A model generated the notes under the pieces. That model worked only from the letters and a program-made list of their open reading frames with translations. It did not search any database and was not told where the DNA came from. This document shows, in pieces, positions 18,354 to 27,308 of a stretch of 64,000 nucleotides of DNA. The stretch lies in assembly GCA_016191285.1 (NCBI GenBank), contig JACPPA010000002.1, positions 1 through 64,000 of the forward strand. The letters are read 5' to 3'. Positions within the stretch are counted from its first letter, which is position 1; every line of letters starts with the position of its first letter. The translations under genes and the position numbers were made by a program. The stretch is from Gammaproteobacteria bacterium (GTDB lineage: Bacteria; Pseudomonadota; Gammaproteobacteria; Ga0077536).

Positions 18354-20868
18354 TGCGCAGTGCGCGCGCTGGGGAGGTGTGAAGTGCGCGCAGGGTCGGG
18401 TAAATGCCGGCCACTAACGCGGCGCCGAGTAGCGACAGCGCGATTGCTCCCAGTTGCCTCCAGGCTACGGTCGCCGGCATGGTCCAGCCGAACGAATGTA
18501 AGTTGATTACGCGGATGAGATAGACGCCTAAGCCAACGCCCAAGGGCAGCGCAAGCAGGGTAGCTACAACGCCGATCACGAGGGTCTGCGCAAAGACAAT
18601 GCACGCTAGTTCATAACCATTGATGCCCAATGCGCGAAGCGTTCCGTACTGACGCGCTTGTTCGAGTTGCTGCGCCAACAAGGCGCTGACGACGCCGACC
18701 ATCGACACCCCCAGGGTTAAGAAACCAAGGGTCTTGGTGATCACAAAGGTCCGATCGAATACTGCCAGCGCATTGCGTCTTAGTTCGGCATTCGCGTGAA
18801 TTTCGAGCGATGCGTTGGCGGTCGTCAAGGTCTCAACTTGTGCGCGTAGCTTCGCGATCCCCGTTTCTTTCCGCGCATAGACGCCGAGACCCGAGTAACC
18901 GGCGGGTGGCCAATGGCGTGCGTAAGTCGGACGACTTAACGCGACGGCGCCGCGTTCGTTGGCGTAGTCGCGATAGATCCCCGCGATCGTAAAACGCTGC
19001 GGGCCGCGGGGTGTCTCAAGGTTGACGGTTGCGCCGATCGCAAGCTTATTGTGATAAGCAAACGGCTCGGTAACGATGGCGACATCGCTGGTTTCCCAGC
19101 GCGCCCACACGTCGCTCGCGCGGCCTGCGATAAATTGAACGCCGGCGCGCGCAGGCTCCGGCAGATCATAGACAATAAGTGCAACGGGCCCGTTAACCCC
19201 CGGCTTAGTCAAGCGGGTAACACTGCTAACGGCGCGTACTTCGGTCAAGGCAAGTAATTTCGAGCGCAGTTCAGCCAACGCGGATTCTCCCATCTCACGC
19301 GGGGTGTGGTCGGTGTACGCGATATAGATATCCGCGCGCAGTAATTGTGTGAGCCACACCTCGACTGCGGACCGAAAACTCGAAATCATCACCTGCATGC
19401 CCACACTAACCACTGCGGCTACGCACAGTGCGGTGGTCGCGGGTCCGACGCGTCGTCGTTGACGCAGAAGATTCCCGAGCGCGATGCGTTCCGGCCACCA
19501 ACGACGACTTCGAAGCCGCGTCAACAATCCCGCGACGACTAGGGATTGAACACCAGGGATCTGGATCGACACTGCCAGCATGAGCGCCAGCAGCGCGGCA
19601 TAATCTATCCAAAGATTATCCGACGATAGCCGCATCAGGAGCAGCGCAAGCAGTGCGGCAGCGACACTGACGCGCCACGTGCGGGCGGCTGGCGCGTAGA
19701 GCGATGAATCGCGCGCGTGCAGGGCATCCGTTACAGGGACCCGCGTCGCTTCAAGCGCGGGTGATAAGGCAGCGAGCAGCGTCGCTACCACACCGCCAAG
19801 CGCGATCGCGCCCATCGTCGCCGGCGGTAACGAAACCGCGGTAACGGCGACCCGATAGTACAAATCATTGATGGTGCCGGTGACGAGCTGGAGCAGTGCG
19901 TGGGCCAGCGCCACGCCACACGCGACACCGATGATACTGGCTATCACACCCAGTAGTCCCGCTTCCACGAGTACGGCAATTAGCAGTTCGCGACGCGTGA
20001 CACCGAGCGCCCGCAACCCGCCGAACAGCGCTTTACGTTGCACGATTAGGAACGATTCGGTGTTATAGATAAGGAACATTCCGACTACGAGCACTAACAG
20101 ACTTAGCGCGGTGAGGTTGGTTTCGAACGCCCGCGTTAGCGCTTGTTGCTGCACCCTGTCGGCAGCACTATCGCGGAGGACGAGTCCCGCGGGTAACCGT
20201 GCTTGAATGGCGGCGGCGAGCTTGTCGCGGTCAGTCGCAGGGAGCGCGAGGTCGATCGCCGAAAGTTTCCCTGGCTGATTCGCGAGCGCTTGGGCAGTGG
20301 CAATGTCGACGACAATTAAGTCGTCGGGCAAGTCCAGGGCTAGCGTGCGTTCTGGAGCGGCTAGCAAATTCAACTTAGTCTTTCCGCCTTTTACTTGTAA
20401 TTCGACGGTGGTGCCGTGGTTGGATAAAAGCGCGCGGCGGGTTTTCGAATTAACAAGGCCAGTAGCGGGATCGCGCAACAATGGCAGGAGTGAGTTTGAT
20501 TGGTTTGGGGCTCCCCGCGCAGGCAGGGAGCCGTTAATGAGATCCAGTCCTACTACGCGCAAGGCATGCGGCGGCGCGCCAGGTACTTCCGCGTCGAAGC
20601 CAAGTACAGGAAGCGGGCGCAGGGCTGGAAAAGCCAGACTGAGATCAGCGAACACCTGCTCATTTATGAGCCCGTCCTGCGCGACAAGGCGATGGGTTAC
20701 GGCACCGACGAGGACGCGTTCGGTGTAAGACAGCGCTTCGCGCGCACTGCGCTGCGTGAGCTGCACGGCGGTTACCACCGCCACGCCTAACATCACGCCG
20801 AACACGGCGAGTCCGGACTGCCATGGATGTCGAGTGAGGTAACGAAGATTGGCTAACCACAAAAGCAC
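18346..20868 (-). CDS. ABC transporter permease, fused double FtsX type (AttFG-like)
   Basis: 840 aa with two FtsX/MacB-type repeats: an N-terminal span (about 20-40), a large periplasmic domain, a three-helix bundle (about 260-370), further spans, a second periplasmic domain, and a last three-helix block near the C-terminus ending HTSPARALRNE. It probably extracts a lipid or lipoprotein-like substrate from the inner membrane, as LolCE-type permeases do. Partner ATPase lies 5 bp upstream and the secreted hydrolase overlaps its 3' end. Confidence 0.88.
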   Translation of the reverse strand: MLLWLANLRYLTRHPWQSGLAVFGVMLGVAVVTAVQLTQRSAREALSYTERVLVGAVTHRLVAQDGLINEQVFADLSLAFPALRPLPVLGFDAEVPGAPPHALRVVGLDLINGSLPARGAPNQSNSLLPLLRDPATGLVNSKTRRALLSNHGTTVELQVKGGKTKLNLLAAPERTLALDLPDDLIVVDIATAQALANQPGKLSAIDLALPATDRDKLAAAIQARLPAGLVLRDSAADRVQQQALTRAFETNLTALSLLVLVVGMFLIYNTESFLIVQRKALFGGLRALGVTRRELLIAVLVEAGLLGVIASIIGVACGVALAHALLQLVTGTINDLYYRVAVTAVSLPPATMGAIALGGVVATLLAALSPALEATRVPVTDALHARDSSLYAPAARTWRVSVAAALLALLLMRLSSDNLWIDYAALLALMLAVSIQIPGVQSLVVAGLLTRLRSRRWWPERIALGNLLRQRRRVGPATTALCVAAVVSVGMQVMISSFRSAVEVWLTQLLRADIYIAYTDHTPREMGESALAELRSKLLALTEVRAVSSVTRLTKPGVNGPVALIVYDLPEPARAGVQFIAGRASDVWARWETSDVAIVTEPFAYHNKLAIGATVNLETPRGPQRFTIAGIYRDYANERGAVALSRPTYARHWPPAGYSGLGVYARKETGIAKLRAQVETLTTANASLEIHANAELRRNALAVFDRTFVITKTLGFLTLGVSMVGVVSALLAQQLEQARQYGTLRALGINGYELACIVFAQTLVIGVVATLLALPLGVGLGVYLIRVINLHSFGWTMPATVAWRQLGAIALSLLGAALVAGIYPTLRALHTSPARALRNE

Positions 20869-20873
20869 AGCGG

Positions 20874-21536
20874 CTAAGGCGATACCAAGCGCCCGTGGTC
20901 CAACTGAAAAATGCGATCGGCGTTCCGCGCGGCGTCCAGACTATGGGTCGCCACGATCAAAGTGTGACGTCGCGTGCGCACCAAACGTTGCAGCAGTGCG
21001 AGGACTTCGGCGCTGGTTTCTGCATCGAGATTGCCCGTGGGCTCGTCGGCCAGGATGAGATCGGGGGCATGAATCAGTGCCCGCCCAATCGCGACTCGTT
21101 GTTGTTCGCCGCCCGACAGTTGATCGGGGTAACGCCGCGCTCGATTTTCTAGTCCCAAGGCCTCTAGCATTTGCGCGATGCTATCGCCTTCGGCGATTCC
21201 ATTCAGGTCCAACGGCAGCCGCAGATTCTCCGCCACGGTTAACGTGGGGACCAAGTTGTAAGCTTGGAACACGAAACCCAGATGCCGGCGGCGAAACGCG
21301 GTTTGCGCGATATCGTCAAGCCCGTCGAGTTTAATGCCACCGATGGTCAGCGACCCGCTAGTCGGCTGCTCCATGGCGCCGAGCAAATGCAGCAGGGTCG
21401 ATTTGCCAGAACCACTGCGCCCAAGGATGGCGACGAATTCACCGCTAGCGACCTCAAAATTGAGTGCTTCGAAGACTCCCGCGGAAGATCCGGGATAGCA
21501 CATGCCAAGCCCACGGCCGACGATCAACGCGGTCAA
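20874..21536 (-). CDS. ABC transporter ATP-binding protein (LolD/AttE-like)
   Basis: 220 aa, a complete ATPase: Walker A GRSGSGKSTLLHLLG, Q-loop FVFQAYNLVPTLTV, signature LSGGEQQRVAIGRAL, Walker B LILADEPTGNLD and the H-loop IVATHS. MacB/LolD subfamily by the EPTGNLDAET pattern. First gene of the three-gene minus-strand operon with the FtsX permease and the AttH-like hydrolase. Confidence 0.93.
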   Translation of the reverse strand: MTALIVGRGLGMCYPGSSAGVFEALNFEVASGEFVAILGRSGSGKSTLLHLLGAMEQPTSGSLTIGGIKLDGLDDIAQTAFRRRHLGFVFQAYNLVPTLTVAENLRLPLDLNGIAEGDSIAQMLEALGLENRARRYPDQLSGGEQQRVAIGRALIHAPDLILADEPTGNLDAETSAEVLALLQRLVRTRRHTLIVATHSLDAARNADRIFQLDHGRLVSP

Positions 21537-21903
21537 GGGTCTTTCTCCGAGTGCTCGAAATTCTTATTTACAAAGCGAAACACTGCGCGTGAAGTCCTTC
21601 CGTATTTGGCCGGCGTGTCTGCGTAGAGTGCGGGTCGTGACTTCTCTCCTAACTCCCCTTTAAAGCCCCGTTCGAAAGAGCGGGGCCTTTTTTGTCGAAA
21701 TCGATCACCCGTTTGCCCCACGGCGAGCCCGGCCCGGGTCGCATGTCCCACCCGATTTTCACGACATCCATTAAGATACTAACCTAACGCCGCACGCGCG
21801 CCTGCCACGTCTCGTGGAATCGGTCGCCTGCGGAGGTCGGAAGCCGGATAGATCTCACCCCCGGTTAAGGATGCTTGGCGGATACAACTCAAGGGCGCTG
21901 CCT
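21537..21903. other. Non-coding gap with possible small RNA
   Basis: No convincing protein gene. The + strand has a hairpin-capable stretch (arms GAAGTC near 21592 and GACTTC near 21640) leading to a strong intrinsic terminator at 21665-21693, although no + strand gene lies upstream. The rest (21700-21903) should hold the promoter of the cNMP-binding gene. Confidence 0.45.
21665..21693 (+). terminator. Rho-independent terminator
   Basis: Stem GCCCCG (21665-21670) with CGGGGC (21681-21686), loop TTCGAAAGAG, followed by CTTTTTT. The T-tract makes it a + strand terminator; the A-tract on the other side is too short for a strong minus-strand one. Confidence 0.85.
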
Positions 21904-22743
21904 ATGTCGTTTGATTTGGCGATCTTAAAAGAAATTCCGATGTTCAATTTGTTCGATCAAGACGAACTGCGCGAACTGTCGTTGCATATCGAGGAGCGTA
22001 ATTTCGTCGCCGGACAAACCATTTTTAAGGCCGGCGATCCGGGCGGCGAGATGTACGTCGTCGTGTCGGGTTCGGTCGAATTATTTATCGTCGACGCGAC
22101 CGGCAACCGCACCCTAGTCGGGGTCGTCGAGCCTGGTGAAATGTTCGGTGAACTGTCCCTGCTCGACAGCGAACCCCGCTCAGCCAGCGCCATCGCCCGC
22201 GATGCGACGCATGCATGTTGTATCGATCGTAACGATCTCATTCTGTTATTTAGCAAACGGCCGCAAGCGGCGCTTGATATTCTCGCCACGCTCTCAAGAC
22301 GGCTGCGACGAGCCGATGTGATGTTGGCGGATAATATGGCGCAAAACGCCAATTTGGTAATCGAGGAAAAGTTAACAGTCGGGGACAAGATTGCCGACGC
22401 CGTGGCGCGATTCGGCGGTTCGTGGATTTTTATCAATTCATTTTTGTTCGTTCTATTAAGCTGGATTGCACTTAATACCTGGCAATGGTTTGGGTTGAAG
22501 ACCTTCGATCCGCCGCCCTTTATCGGGCTGAATCTCGTGTTGTCGATGCTCGCCGCCTTCCAGGCGCCGGTGATCATGATGAGTCAGAATCGGCAAGATT
22601 CGAAAGACCGGGTGCGCGCCGATATCGAATACGAAGTCAACGTGCGGGCCGAGGTGGAAGTGATGCAATTACATCAGAAAGTCGATCGGATGAAAGAAGA
22701 GGTGATCGATCTCCTAGTCGCCATCAAACAGCGCGCGACTTAA
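21904..22743 (+). CDS. Cyclic-nucleotide-binding domain protein with DUF1003 membrane domain
   Basis: 279 aa from the ATG at 21904 (MSFDLAILKEIPMFNLFDQDEL). Residues 10-125 are a cNMP-binding (CRP-like) sensor fold with GGEMYVVVSGSVELFI and GEMFGELSLLDSEPRSASA, the phosphate-binding cassette. Residues 150-250 form a DUF1003 domain with two membrane spans (WIFINSFLFVLLSWIAL and a second near FIGLNLVLSMLAAFQAPVIMM), then a coiled tail. No DNA-binding domain. It is followed 17 bp later by an MscS channel, so it may act as a ligand sensor in a membrane or osmotic response; this is inference. Confidence 0.85.
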   Translation: MSFDLAILKEIPMFNLFDQDELRELSLHIEERNFVAGQTIFKAGDPGGEMYVVVSGSVELFIVDATGNRTLVGVVEPGEMFGELSLLDSEPRSASAIARDATHACCIDRNDLILLFSKRPQAALDILATLSRRLRRADVMLADNMAQNANLVIEEKLTVGDKIADAVARFGGSWIFINSFLFVLLSWIALNTWQWFGLKTFDPPPFIGLNLVLSMLAAFQAPVIMMSQNRQDSKDRVRADIEYEVNVRAEVEVMQLHQKVDRMKEEVIDLLVAIKQRAT

Positions 22744-22760
22744 GGTAAGGAGCAGAAGCC

Positions 22761-23597
22761 ATGCGACAAGAATTCGACACCTTGCAACGCGTCTACGAAT
22801 CGGCAGTTGCCTTCCTGGTGACTTACTCCTTCCAGTTAATTGGCGCCATGCTAATTCTAGCGGCTGGGTTCATCGTCGCACGGGCGGCGGGTCAAGCCGT
22901 TCTGCGTCTACAGGAACGGCGCAACGTCGACGTCACGCTGCGTCAATTTATCGCCAGCACGACGCGCCTGGTGGTTATCGCGATGTTCGCGATCGTCGCG
23001 ATTGCGAAATTGGGCATCAGCATCACGCCATTAATCGCGGCCGTGGGTGGGCTCGCCGTGGGCGTCAGCTTTGCGCTGCAGGGGCCGGTTTCAAATTATG
23101 GCGCGGGGCTGGTGATCATCCTGACGCGTATGTTTAAAGTCGGCGACACCATTACGGTTCAAGGATACTCGGGCATCGTTGAAGAGATCACGCTCGCGCT
23201 GACCCGCCTGTCGGCCGAAGACGGCGAGGACATCGTCATTCCGAATAAGCATGTAGTCGGCGAAATTCACCGCAACTCCTATCATCGCCACATTATCGAG
23301 GGCGAGTGCGGGATCCCCTATGGCGGTGATCCGCTGCGCGCGGTCACGGTGATTGAACAGACCTTGCGCGAGTCTGCCGCCGTCTGTAATGAGCCGGCCC
23401 CGCAAGTCGGGGTGGACGCCTTTCGCGCCACTAACATCTGCATCGGCTATCGCTACTGGGTCCCGACCCAGCGGCTGTATGAAATAAGACATAGCGTTAA
23501 CGCGGCACTGATTCAGAACTTCACTGCCGCCGGCATCGAGCTGTTACCGCAGCGTGAAGTGCTCTTGGTTAGTCCGCCGGTTCGCAATCCCACGTAG
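22761..23597 (+). CDS. Small-conductance mechanosensitive channel (MscS family)
   Basis: 278 aa, typical small MscS size. AAGGAG lies 10 bases upstream. Three N-terminal spans; pore helix TM3 reads AVGGLAVGVSFALQGPVSNYGAGLVII with the Gly/Ala packing pattern. The beta domain has MFKVGDTITVQGYSGIVEEITLALTRL and VIPNKHVVGE. Co-oriented with and close to the cNMP/DUF1003 gene, probably one transcript. Confidence 0.92.
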   Translation: MRQEFDTLQRVYESAVAFLVTYSFQLIGAMLILAAGFIVARAAGQAVLRLQERRNVDVTLRQFIASTTRLVVIAMFAIVAIAKLGISITPLIAAVGGLAVGVSFALQGPVSNYGAGLVIILTRMFKVGDTITVQGYSGIVEEITLALTRLSAEDGEDIVIPNKHVVGEIHRNSYHRHIIEGECGIPYGGDPLRAVTVIEQTLRESAAVCNEPAPQVGVDAFRATNICIGYRYWVPTQRLYEIRHSVNAALIQNFTAAGIELLPQREVLLVSPPVRNPT

Positions 23598-23645
23598 CGT
23601 CTGGCGCGGCTTCCCGGCGCTGACTGACACAATCCCCTCGCCGAA

Positions 23646-23674
23646 TTGGTGCGTTTCGTGTAACAACGCACCAA
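23646..23674. promoter_or_regulatory. Perfect 10-bp inverted repeat upstream of amtB
   Basis: TTGGTGCGTT (23646-23655), 9-nt spacer, AACGCACCAA (23665-23674). It lies about 100 bp upstream of the -24/-12 element, the usual distance for an enhancer site, and its half-sites resemble NtrC half-sites (GGTGC/GCACC), although in the outward arrangement. Alternatively it is a hairpin after mscS; no T-tract follows. Confidence 0.5.
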
Positions 23675-23770
23675 GGCGGCGCATTGGTCCTCGCATTATT
23701 CGCAATTGGTTCGCGGCGAATCGGTCTTTGCGGTTGCTAAGCGCTTGTTTGATATGCCGCAACTCCCGCG

Positions 23771-23786
23771 TGGCACAGATGCTGCA
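23771..23786 (+). promoter_or_regulatory. Sigma54 (-24/-12) promoter of amtB
   Basis: TGGCAC then ACTGC-like spacing to CTGCA: GG at 23772-23773 and GC at 23784-23785 with exactly 10 bases between. It matches the RpoN consensus TGGCAC-N5-TTGC apart from C for the first T. It lies 75 bp before the amtB ATG, as expected for a nitrogen-regulated ammonium transporter. Confidence 0.7.
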
Positions 23787-23859
23787 ATCGCGCCTTTCAG
23801 TAGCGCGGACAACGTATGCCTCCGCGTTCATCTAAATCAGCACCAATGGGAGACGGCGA

Positions 23860-25299
23860 ATGACCTCGACACTGAACACGCTTAAAGACACCGCGACCAG
23901 GGTTGGTCGCGGTGGAGGCCTCTGGGGCGCGGCTGCGTTGCTATGGATGGTGGCAGGTGTCGCCTGGGGAGCGGATGCCGCACCCCCGCCCGTGCCGAAT
24001 AAGGGCGACACAGCATGGATGCTGATTTCGACCGCACTGGTGTTGATGATGACCGTTCCCGGGCTTGCTTTGTTCTACGGTGGCATGGTTCGTTCGAAGA
24101 ATGTGCTCTCGATTTGCATGCAGGTATTCGTAACGTTCTCACTCTTAACGGTGCTCTGGTGCATTTATGGCTACAGCATCGCCTTCACCCAAGGCAATGC
24201 ATTTTTTGGCGGATTTGATCGGTTTTTTCTACACGGTATAACGCCGGACTCGGTGGTCGGGACGTATAGCAAAGGAGTCGTGATTCCTGAATTCGTCTAT
24301 GTCGCGTTCCAGTGCACGTTTGCGGCGATCACCCCCTGCCTCATCGTTGGCGCCTTCGCCGAGCGCATGAAGTTTTCCGCCGTGCTGTTATTCATGGTGT
24401 TGTGGTTTACTTTTTCCTACCTGCCTATCGCGCACATGGTGTGGTTCTGGGCCGGCCCCGATGCGTATACCGACGCAAACGCGGCTGCGGCTGCGACGGC
24501 CACGGCGGGTTTCGTCTTTCAGAAAGGTGCGCTCGACTTCGCCGGCGGCACGGTGGTGCACATCAACGCCGGTATTGCCGGTCTGGTGGGCGCCCTCATG
24601 CTCGGCAAACGCGTTGGCTACGGCACGACGGCGATGCCGCCGCATAACGTGCCGATGATCATGATGGGCGCCGCGTTGTTGTGGACGGGTTGGTTCGGCT
24701 TTAACGTCGGCTCAAACCTCGAAGCGAGCGGATTTGCGGCGATGGTCTTCGTGAACACTTTTGTGGCCACGGCGGCGGCGGCAGTCTCGTGGACCTTGGC
24801 GGAATGGGCATTCCGTGGCCACCCGACGATGTTGGGCGCGGCCTCCGGCGCGATCGCCGGCCTCGTTGCCATCACTCCCGCCTGCGGCTTTGTGGGACCG
24901 ATGGGCTCGATTGTCATCGGCGTCCTCGTCAGCCTGCTCTGTCTGTGGTCGGTATCCAAGCTCAAACTCTGGCTTGGCTATGACGATTCGTTGGATGTCT
25001 TTGGCGTGCACTGCCTCGGCGGAATTTTCGGGGCCCTCTCGACCGGCGTCTTTTGTTCGCCGACGTTGGGTGGCACGGGGGTCTACGACTATGTCGCGAA
25101 CAAAGTGGGGGACTTCGACATGGCCGCGCAGGTCACGAGTCAGCTTTGGGGGGTGGGGACCACCTTGGTCTGGTCAGCGGTCGTCGCTTTCCTCGCCTAT
25201 AAAATTGTGGATGTGACCATTGGGCTTCGCGTCACCGAAGAGCAAGAGCGCGAAGGTCTGGATACCGTCGAGCACGGCGAACGCGCCTACTCGAGCTAA
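23860..25299 (+). CDS. amtB: Ammonium transporter AmtB
   Basis: 479 aa, long form with an N-terminal signal-like hydrophobic segment (GLWGAAALLWMVAGVAWG) before the 11-helix core. AWMLISTALVLMMTVPGLALFYGGMVRSKNVLS is the family signature. The pore twin-histidines are in TVVHINAGIAGLVGA and VFGVHCLGG. It conducts NH3/NH4+ across the inner membrane. No glnK is adjacent. A -24/-12 promoter upstream and an intrinsic terminator downstream make it a stand-alone transcript. Confidence 0.96.
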   Translation: MTSTLNTLKDTATRVGRGGGLWGAAALLWMVAGVAWGADAAPPPVPNKGDTAWMLISTALVLMMTVPGLALFYGGMVRSKNVLSICMQVFVTFSLLTVLWCIYGYSIAFTQGNAFFGGFDRFFLHGITPDSVVGTYSKGVVIPEFVYVAFQCTFAAITPCLIVGAFAERMKFSAVLLFMVLWFTFSYLPIAHMVWFWAGPDAYTDANAAAAATATAGFVFQKGALDFAGGTVVHINAGIAGLVGALMLGKRVGYGTTAMPPHNVPMIMMGAALLWTGWFGFNVGSNLEASGFAAMVFVNTFVATAAAAVSWTLAEWAFRGHPTMLGAASGAIAGLVAITPACGFVGPMGSIVIGVLVSLLCLWSVSKLKLWLGYDDSLDVFGVHCLGGIFGALSTGVFCSPTLGGTGVYDYVANKVGDFDMAAQVTSQLWGVGTTLVWSAVVAFLAYKIVDVTIGLRVTEEQEREGLDTVEHGERAYSS

Positions 25300-25353
25300 G
25301 GGCAAAACTTGTTACGTTCACCTCAATGAGTGCTTTCTCCTGAGCCTCACATT

Positions 25354-25379
25354 ACGGGCGCTTCGGCGCCCGTTTTTTT
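25354..25379 (+). terminator. Rho-independent terminator after amtB
   Basis: ACGGGCGC-TTCG-GCGCCCG stem-loop with a UUCG-type tetraloop followed by seven T. Confidence 0.93.
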
Positions 25380-25548
25380 GGGCCTGAAATCGAAGTTAAC
25401 AGGGCTTACTAGATATCCTCGCCAAACATCTGAAATAATTGAGATGTCGGTTTCGAGCATTCGCCTCGTATCGAATCCGGACGCGAACCCTGCGGGTGCG
25501 GCGCCGATCGATTCCAGCCGCTAATGGTCCAAGCGAAACAGGTGAGCG

Positions 25549-26316
25549 ATGAAACTTTCCGTACTCATTCCGGCCTACAACGAACGCCAAACCATCGCCG
25601 CCTGCCTCAAGCGGGTGGTCAGTGCGTTACCTGAAGTCGAGAAGGAAATCATCGTCATCGATGATTGTTCGCGTGACGGCACCCGCGAATGGTTAACTGC
25701 AAACCTGCTGAACGTAACCGGTCGTAATTGCGCGGTCGCCATTGGCGACCGCGGCGAGCTGACGCTGGTCCCTGGCGCGGCGCGCGCAGTCGACTTCAGG
25801 CCGCTGTTCCACGAACGCAATCGCGGCAAGGGTGGCGCGCTGCAAACCGGTCTGGGTGCGGTAACCGGCGACGTCATTGTTATTCAAGACGCCGATCTCG
25901 AGTACGACCCTGAGGATTGGGTCGAAATGGTTGATCTGATCGCCGTGCGCAAAGTCGCCGACGTGGTTTACGGTTCGCGCTTTTATGGGCGGCCGCATCG
26001 GGCACTGTATTTTCATCACTTCTTGGCCAATCGACTGATTTCTTTTCTGTTCAATGCGCTCTACGACCAGACGCTGACCGATATTGAAGTCTGCTACAAA
26101 ATGTTTACGCGAGAGGTCTTGGAAACGCTCAACATCACGGCCAACGATTTTGGCTTTGAGGTTCAATTCAGCGCGCAAGTAGCCCGTGCGCGCCGCTGGC
26201 GCATCTACGAGCTCGGCATTAGCTACTACGGACGAACCTATCTGGAAGGCAAGAAAATCAATTGGAAGGATGGGGTGAAGGCGTTGTGGTATTTGCTGAA
26301 GTATCGGTTTGAATGA
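25549..26316 (+). CDS. Glycosyltransferase family 2 (dolichol-phosphate mannosyltransferase-like)
   Basis: 255 aa with AGGTGAG upstream. KLSVLIPAYNERQTIAACL starts the GT-A fold, IVIDDCSRDGTREWL and VIVIQDADLEYDPEDW carry the nucleotide- and metal-binding residues, and the C-terminal DFGFEVQFSAQVARARRWRIYELGISYYGRTYLEGKKINWKDG is typical of DPM1-like enzymes that glycosylate a polyprenyl phosphate. An insert around residues 55-75 is slightly unusual. It overlaps the UPF0104 gene by 4 bp. Confidence 0.88.
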   Translation: MKLSVLIPAYNERQTIAACLKRVVSALPEVEKEIIVIDDCSRDGTREWLTANLLNVTGRNCAVAIGDRGELTLVPGAARAVDFRPLFHERNRGKGGALQTGLGAVTGDVIVIQDADLEYDPEDWVEMVDLIAVRKVADVVYGSRFYGRPHRALYFHHFLANRLISFLFNALYDQTLTDIEVCYKMFTREVLETLNITANDFGFEVQFSAQVARARRWRIYELGISYYGRTYLEGKKINWKDGVKALWYLLKYRFE

Positions 26317-27308
26317 ATTTCATGCGGATCCCGATCAAGAAGAGTTTGCTTGGGCTCAGCGGATTGGCCTTCGGCGCGCTGTTTCTCACGCTCGCGTTAC
26401 GCCAGTTCGATCGCCATCAATTTGAATTCGCGTTAACGACCTTACGTTGGCCGCTGATCGGCGCGGCCTGTGTCTTGTACTGGGTGGCGCTGGGTCTGCG
26501 CGTGTTTCGATGGCGCACGCTCCTCGTGGAGTTGAAGGCGGTGTCCATCATGGCTGTCGCCGAGTCCTTATTGGTCGGCTACGCCGTCAATAATCTGCTC
26601 CCGGCACGGCTCGGTGAATTATTTCGCGCGGATTACGCCAAGCGGCGCCTGGAATTTACGCGGTCAACCTTATTGGGTTCGATAATCGTGGAACGGCTGC
26701 TGGATTTAGTGGCAATCCTAAGCTGTCTTGCGCTCGGTCTCTTGCTGATTCAAACCGTAGTGAATGCCGATCGCCTCACCACCTTCAAAGTGATCGCCGC
26801 CTATGCATTATTAATTGTCGTATTGGGTTTGCTCGGCGTCCGTACACTGACGTCGCGCTCCACCTTCATTACCGAACGGCTGTCGCAAAAGCTGGCGCGC
26901 AGTGCCCTTGATCTGAAAGCAGGGCTGGTATCGTTAAACCGTCGCTCACGAATGGTGGCGATGTGCGCGTCGCTGGCGATTTGGTTGTTTGAGGTCGGTG
27001 CGTTGTGGATGATTTTTCAGGCGCTAAATATCACTTTGACGCCGGGACAGGCGTTGCTACTGATGGGCGCCGCGTCGCTTAGCACGTTGGTGCCGACCGC
27101 GCCGGGTTATGTCGGCACGTATCAATTTGTGTTTGCGCTGGCAATGGGGGCATTTGGTTTGCCCGAAACGCTAGGAGTCGTCGCGTCAACCTTGGTTCAA
27201 TGTTTTCTGTTTGGCTCGGTAACCTTGACCGGCCTCGGCTGTTATTTCGCGCGTACCGTGTTCGCGCTGCGCGACCGACCGGTGACCGATGGTCTCGTCA
27301 ATGGCTGA
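26313..27308 (+). CDS. UPF0104 / lysylphosphatidylglycerol synthase TM-region family protein
   Basis: 331 aa, polytopic. NNLLPARLGELFRADYAKRR (about residue 95) and the STLVPTAPGYVGTYQFVFALAMGAFGLP segment are the conserved blocks of the flippase-like LPG_synthase_TM family (AglD2/GtrA-neighbour proteins). Coupling to a DPM1-like glycosyltransferase suggests a role in lipid-linked sugar handling or flipping. ATGA overlap with the upstream gene. Confidence 0.85.
   Translation: MNFMRIPIKKSLLGLSGLAFGALFLTLALRQFDRHQFEFALTTLRWPLIGAACVLYWVALGLRVFRWRTLLVELKAVSIMAVAESLLVGYAVNNLLPARLGELFRADYAKRRLEFTRSTLLGSIIVERLLDLVAILSCLALGLLLIQTVVNADRLTTFKVIAAYALLIVVLGLLGVRTLTSRSTFITERLSQKLARSALDLKAGLVSLNRRSRMVAMCASLAIWLFEVGALWMIFQALNITLTPGQALLLMGAASLSTLVPTAPGYVGTYQFVFALAMGAFGLPETLGVVASTLVQCFLFGSVTLTGLGCYFARTVFALRDRPVTDGLVNG

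Noticed and set aside
23882-24142. Minus-strand frames opposite amtB
   Set aside because: Arg/Ser-rich shadows of a conserved membrane protein gene.
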